A stretch of DNA of 64,000 bases from Longimicrobium terrae. GTDB lineage: Bacteria; Gemmatimonadota; Gemmatimonadetes; Longimicrobiales; Longimicrobiaceae. This document shows, one piece after another, positions 60,781 to 64,000 of this stretch. The stretch's first letter is position 1; every line of letters begins with the position of its first letter. The stretch lies in the NCBI RefSeq assembly GCF_014202995.1, contig NZ_JACHIA010000009.1, positions 62,001 to 126,000 on the forward strand, in the 5' to 3' direction. Below the pieces are notes generated by a model, which saw only the letters and a program-made list of their open reading frames with translations, did no database searches and was not told where the DNA came from. The translations under genes were made by a program, and so were the position numbers.

Positions 60781-63750
60781 GTGACCATCTCCCGCGGGAC
60801 CCCCGATCCCCAGCCCGCCGCCCAGTACGACCGGGCGCGCGACGGCGTGTGCGTGCTGTCCACGGACTGGCGCGTGCGCTACGCCAACGTGTCGCTGCTG
60901 GAGATTCTGGACCTGCTGGGCGGCTCGCCGGACGCGGACCGCTTCTGGGACCTGCTTCCCGGATGGGAAAACACGGCGGAGGCGGAGCACCTGCGCGCCG
61001 CCATGGACGGCACGCCCGCCACCTTTCGCGTAGGCCGCGAGCGGGGCGGCGGCTTCGTGTGGGAAGTGGCCGCCGAGCCGCTGGGCAGCGGCGAGCTTCG
61101 CGTGCGGCTGCGCAACGTGACCGCGCAGGTGGATGCGGAGGAGCTGCGCGCCCGCGTGGCCCGCGCCAGCGAGGAACTGGCCGCGCGAGAGCAGCGGCTG
61201 GACGAGATCGTGGCCGGGGCGCCGGTGGCGCTGGCGCTGCTGGACGGCGCGTCGCTGGCGGTGCTGGAAAGCAACGAGGCGTACTCCGCGCTGCTGGACC
61301 CGCCGTGGAACGCGGCCGGCGCCGTCATTGGCCGGGGGCTGGAGGAGTTCATTCCCGACTTTGAGCGCTCCGGGCTGCGGGCGCTGATGGAGCAGGTGCG
61401 GCGGACGGGGATTCCGTACACGCACCCGGAATACGAGTACGGCGGCTTTCAGCGCGGCCCCGCGTGGTTCCGGCTGACGCTGCAGCCGCTGGCCCCGGAC
61501 CACGCCGGGCTGGCGACGCACATTCTGCTGCTGGTGGTGGAGATCACCGACCTGGTGCGCGCCCGCCACGACCTGGAATCGGAGTGGCGCGCGCTGTTCG
61601 AGGTGCTGGAAACGCTGCCCGTGGGCGTCGTCGTGGCGCAGGCGCCCTCCGGCCGCACCTCGTACATGAACGCGGCGGCCGTGGCCATCGGCGGCCGCCC
61701 CGCGGAGGAGCTGGCCGCGGACGGCGTGGCCGAGTACGCCTCGCGGTGGCGGATGGTGCTGCAGGACGGACGCCCCTTTCGGGCGGACGACAGCCCGCTG
61801 GCGCGCGCCCTTCGCGGCGAGCCCAGCCGCGACGTGGAGGTGGTGCTGGAGGCGGAGGACGGCGCGCGCCGCACGCTCTTTGTCTCCGGCGTCCCCCTGC
61901 GCGGCGCGTCGGGCGCGGTGGAGCGCGGGATGGTCACCTTTTACGACGTCAGCGAGCGGCTGGGGCTGGAGCGCGCGCTGGTGGAGCGCACCGCCGAGGC
62001 CGAGCACGCCGCCGCCGAAGCCGCGCTGCGCGCCGAGGAAAGCCGGGCGCTGCGGGTGATGGGGCGCGCGCTGGTGTCGTCGCTGGATCCGGAGAACGTG
62101 CTGCGGCTGGCCGCGCAGAGCGCCATGGAGCTGCTGGGCGCGCGCGGCGCGTTCGTCGCCACGCCGCTGGCGGGAACGGACCGGGTGCGCATCGCGCCCG
62201 GGCTGGGGACGTGGGAGGCGGTGGACGGCGCGGAGCTCCCGCTGGCGGGGACGCTCACCGAACGGGCGCTGCGCGACGGGACGCAGGTGTACAACGCCGG
62301 CGGGCAGATTCCCACCTCCGAGGCGGGGCGCCCCATCGTGGACCGCGCCGGCGTGCAGAGCGTGCTGATGGTGGCCATGCGCGCGTTCGGCGAACCGCTG
62401 GGCGTGCTGGCCGTCGTCAACCGGACGGACGGGTTCCGCGAGGAGGACGCGCGGCTGCTGGAGGCGTTCGCCGACTCCGCCGCGCTGGCCGTGCACAACG
62501 CCCGCCGCTTTGCCGAGGAGCGGCGGCGCGCCGAGGTGAACCACGCGCTGGTGAACGCGGCCGAGGCGCTGGCCAGCACGCTGGACCCCGCGGAGGTCAT
62601 GGAGCGCATTGCCCGGCTGGCCGCGGAGCTGACGGACGCGGAGGGCGCCGCGCTCACCGTGCTCACCGGCGAGGCCCGCGACGAGGTGCTGATGCCGGTT
62701 GCGACGGGGCTCATGGAGCCGGTGCGCGGATACGGCGGAAAACTGGAGGGCAGCCTCACGGAAGAAGTCACGCGCGACGGCCAGCCGCGGATGATGAGCG
62801 CCGGCGAGCCCGGCGCGCACCCCGCGCTGGACTTCTTTCAGCGCATCGGGGTGCAGCACTACGCGCTGGTGCCGCTTCGGGCGGGAGACGAGCCGGTGGG
62901 GGTGCTGGGCGTGGTACGCTCGCCGCGCCAGCCGCCGTTCACCGCCGAAGACGTGGGAACGCTGGCCCTGCTGGGCAACCAGGCCGCACTGGCCGTGCGC
63001 AACGCGCGCCTGTACGAGGGTGCCCAGGCCGCCAGCCGCGCCAAATCGGAGTTTCTGGCGATGATGAGCCACGAACTCCGCACCCCGCTCAACGCGCTGG
63101 AGGGGTATTCCAGCCTGCTGGCGGACGGCCTGTACGGGCCGGTGACGGAGGCGCAGTCCCAGGTGCTGGCGCGGATGCACGGCGTGCGGCGCCACCTGAT
63201 CTCGCTGATCGACCAGGTGCTGGACGTGGCACGGCTGGAGGCGGGAACCAAGCGCGTACGGCTGGAAATGGTGGCCCTGCGGCCGCTGGTGCTGGAAATC
63301 GTGGATGCGCTGCGCGGCGGGACCGGCGCGCGCGGGCTGACGCTGGACGCCGAGGCGGAAAAGGTGCCGCCCACGTACACCGATCCCGGGCTGGTGCGGC
63401 AGATTCTGACCAACCTGATCGGCAACGCCACCAAGTTCACCCGCGAAGGCGGCATCCGTGTGCGCCTGGCGCGCGTGGACGACGAGCTTCGCGTGGAGGT
63501 GGAGGACACCGGCCAGGGGATCGCGCCGGACCTGGCGGAGCGGATCTTTGAGCCGTTCTACCAGGTGGATCCGTCCACCACGCGGGTGGAGGGAGGCGTG
63601 GGGCTGGGGCTGGCGCTGAGCCGCGAGTTCGCGCGGCTGCTGGGGGGTGACCTGTCGGTGCGCAGCGTGCAGGGCGAGGGGAGCACGTTCACACTCACCC
63701 TTCCCGTCACCACCGCGCCTGTACCTCCGGCGTCGGCCAGGCAGCCATAG
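60781..63750 (+). CDS. PAS/GAF multi-domain sensor histidine kinase
   Basis: A 989-residue soluble histidine kinase with several input domains. Three PAS-like domains come first (VCVLSTDWRVRYANVSLLEI; IVAGAPVALALLDGASLAVL; WRALFEVLETLPVGVVVAQA). Two GAF domains follow at about 430-570 and 590-740 (LRLAAQSAMELLGARGAFVA; IARLAAELTDAEGAALTVLT). HisKA has H764 in MMSHELRTPLNALEGYS. The HATPase has N, G1 and G2 boxes (QILTNLIGNATKFT; VEDTGQGIAPDLAERIFEPF; GVGLGLALSREFARLLGG). There are no membrane segments, so it senses cytoplasmic signals. GTG at 60781 is the preferred start; ATG at 60718 is an alternative. No response regulator gene is visible before the window ends. Confidence 0.88.
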   Translation: MTISRGTPDPQPAAQYDRARDGVCVLSTDWRVRYANVSLLEILDLLGGSPDADRFWDLLPGWENTAEAEHLRAAMDGTPATFRVGRERGGGFVWEVAAEPLGSGELRVRLRNVTAQVDAEELRARVARASEELAAREQRLDEIVAGAPVALALLDGASLAVLESNEAYSALLDPPWNAAGAVIGRGLEEFIPDFERSGLRALMEQVRRTGIPYTHPEYEYGGFQRGPAWFRLTLQPLAPDHAGLATHILLLVVEITDLVRARHDLESEWRALFEVLETLPVGVVVAQAPSGRTSYMNAAAVAIGGRPAEELAADGVAEYASRWRMVLQDGRPFRADDSPLARALRGEPSRDVEVVLEAEDGARRTLFVSGVPLRGASGAVERGMVTFYDVSERLGLERALVERTAEAEHAAAEAALRAEESRALRVMGRALVSSLDPENVLRLAAQSAMELLGARGAFVATPLAGTDRVRIAPGLGTWEAVDGAELPLAGTLTERALRDGTQVYNAGGQIPTSEAGRPIVDRAGVQSVLMVAMRAFGEPLGVLAVVNRTDGFREEDARLLEAFADSAALAVHNARRFAEERRRAEVNHALVNAAEALASTLDPAEVMERIARLAAELTDAEGAALTVLTGEARDEVLMPVATGLMEPVRGYGGKLEGSLTEEVTRDGQPRMMSAGEPGAHPALDFFQRIGVQHYALVPLRAGDEPVGVLGVVRSPRQPPFTAEDVGTLALLGNQAALAVRNARLYEGAQAASRAKSEFLAMMSHELRTPLNALEGYSSLLADGLYGPVTEAQSQVLARMHGVRRHLISLIDQVLDVARLEAGTKRVRLEMVALRPLVLEIVDALRGGTGARGLTLDAEAEKVPPTYTDPGLVRQILTNLIGNATKFTREGGIRVRLARVDDELRVEVEDTGQGIAPDLAERIFEPFYQVDPSTTRVEGGVGLGLALSREFARLLGGDLSVRSVQGEGSTFTLTLPVTTAPVPPASARQP

Positions 63751-64000
63751 CGCGGCCCAGCTTCCGCGGCATCGCTGTCGCAGACCCCTTCTGGACGGTG
63801 ATGGCGGGTGCGTGGCCTGCCCGGCGGTGGCGGATCGAGAATGATCCGTCACCGCGTTTCTACGTGGTCGTGATCCCCCGCCCTTTTCTCATCTCCTTCT
63901 CCCTCGCAGAATGCTTGTGACGACGGCCGGAGTGTGGCGGCGACGGAGTGCACAAGGTTTGCATAGCGTGGTTCGGGGCAGCGGAGATAACAGGTGATCG
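63751..64000. other. Unassigned end of window
   Basis: The last 250 bases after the kinase stop contain no supported gene, hairpin or repeat; composition becomes slightly less GC-rich toward the end. A gene may start beyond the edge. Confidence 0.4.

Noticed and set aside
60508-63852. A 1114-codon minus-strand open frame
   Set aside because: It is antisense to the histidine kinase; its His/Gln/Arg-rich composition is typical of a reverse frame in high-GC DNA.

Overview
This window is bacterial chromosome of very high GC with densely packed genes. The protein content suggests a Gram-negative, and probably a Gemmatimonadota relative of Longimicrobium. The signs are TolC/RND and Mla-type outer-envelope systems, many lipoprotein signals, a SpoIID/LytB-domain protein, a plant/cyanobacterial-length IspH, pinensin-like peptide genes, and intergenic spacers crowded with short palindromic repeats. 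The phylum is an inference from gene content. No rRNA, tRNA, CRISPR array, prophage, integrase or intact insertion sequence was recognised.

Layout. 1-5000: a partial dinucleotide-binding oxidoreductase, a conserved hypothetical protein, a metalloenzyme/HAD phosphatase pair and a LysM lytic transglycosylase. 5800-13000: a phospholipase-D-type synthase; an overlapping four-gene set (DedA, repetitive LysM protein, low-molecular-weight tyrosine phosphatase, fructosamine-kinase-like protein); a polysaccharide-deacetylase lipoprotein. 13400-21500: MoeB-rhodanese, a small membrane protein, a threonine/serine dehydratase, a VWA protein with a SusC-like N-terminus, BlaI with an M56-HEAT sensor protease, and an HTH/VOC divergent pair. 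22000-26600: EttA, two tandem lanthipeptide-like precursors, and shikimate kinase. 26800-36200: a type II topoisomerase A subunit with a tail of about 475 residues, a three-part AAA+ ATPase, a broken decarboxylase copy, two hypothetical proteins and the intact PLP decarboxylase. 36500-49300: mixed envelope and metabolic genes, including a GT51-like protein without its catalytic Glu, IspH, a TPR/HD-GYP protein, SufE/cytochrome c, a SpoIID protein, GNAT/GST and small lipoproteins. 49500-59800: an MlaEFD-like lipid transporter, then a TetR-TolC-adaptor-RND efflux operon preceded by a MarR/GbsR regulator. 60781-63750: a large PAS/GAF hybrid-input histidine kinase.

The clearest functional groups are envelope maintenance (transglycosylases, LysM proteins, DedA, PLD synthase, Mla, SpoIID) and drug or stress export under two local repressors with visible palindromic operators. 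The most unusual content is the orphan pinensin-like peptide pair with a duplicated 5' region, the topoisomerase with a degenerate GyrA box and a basic Pro/Ala tail ending in a clamp-like motif, the PH/TerB-like/AAA+ protein beside it, and a modular hairpin repeat family found in most large spacers.
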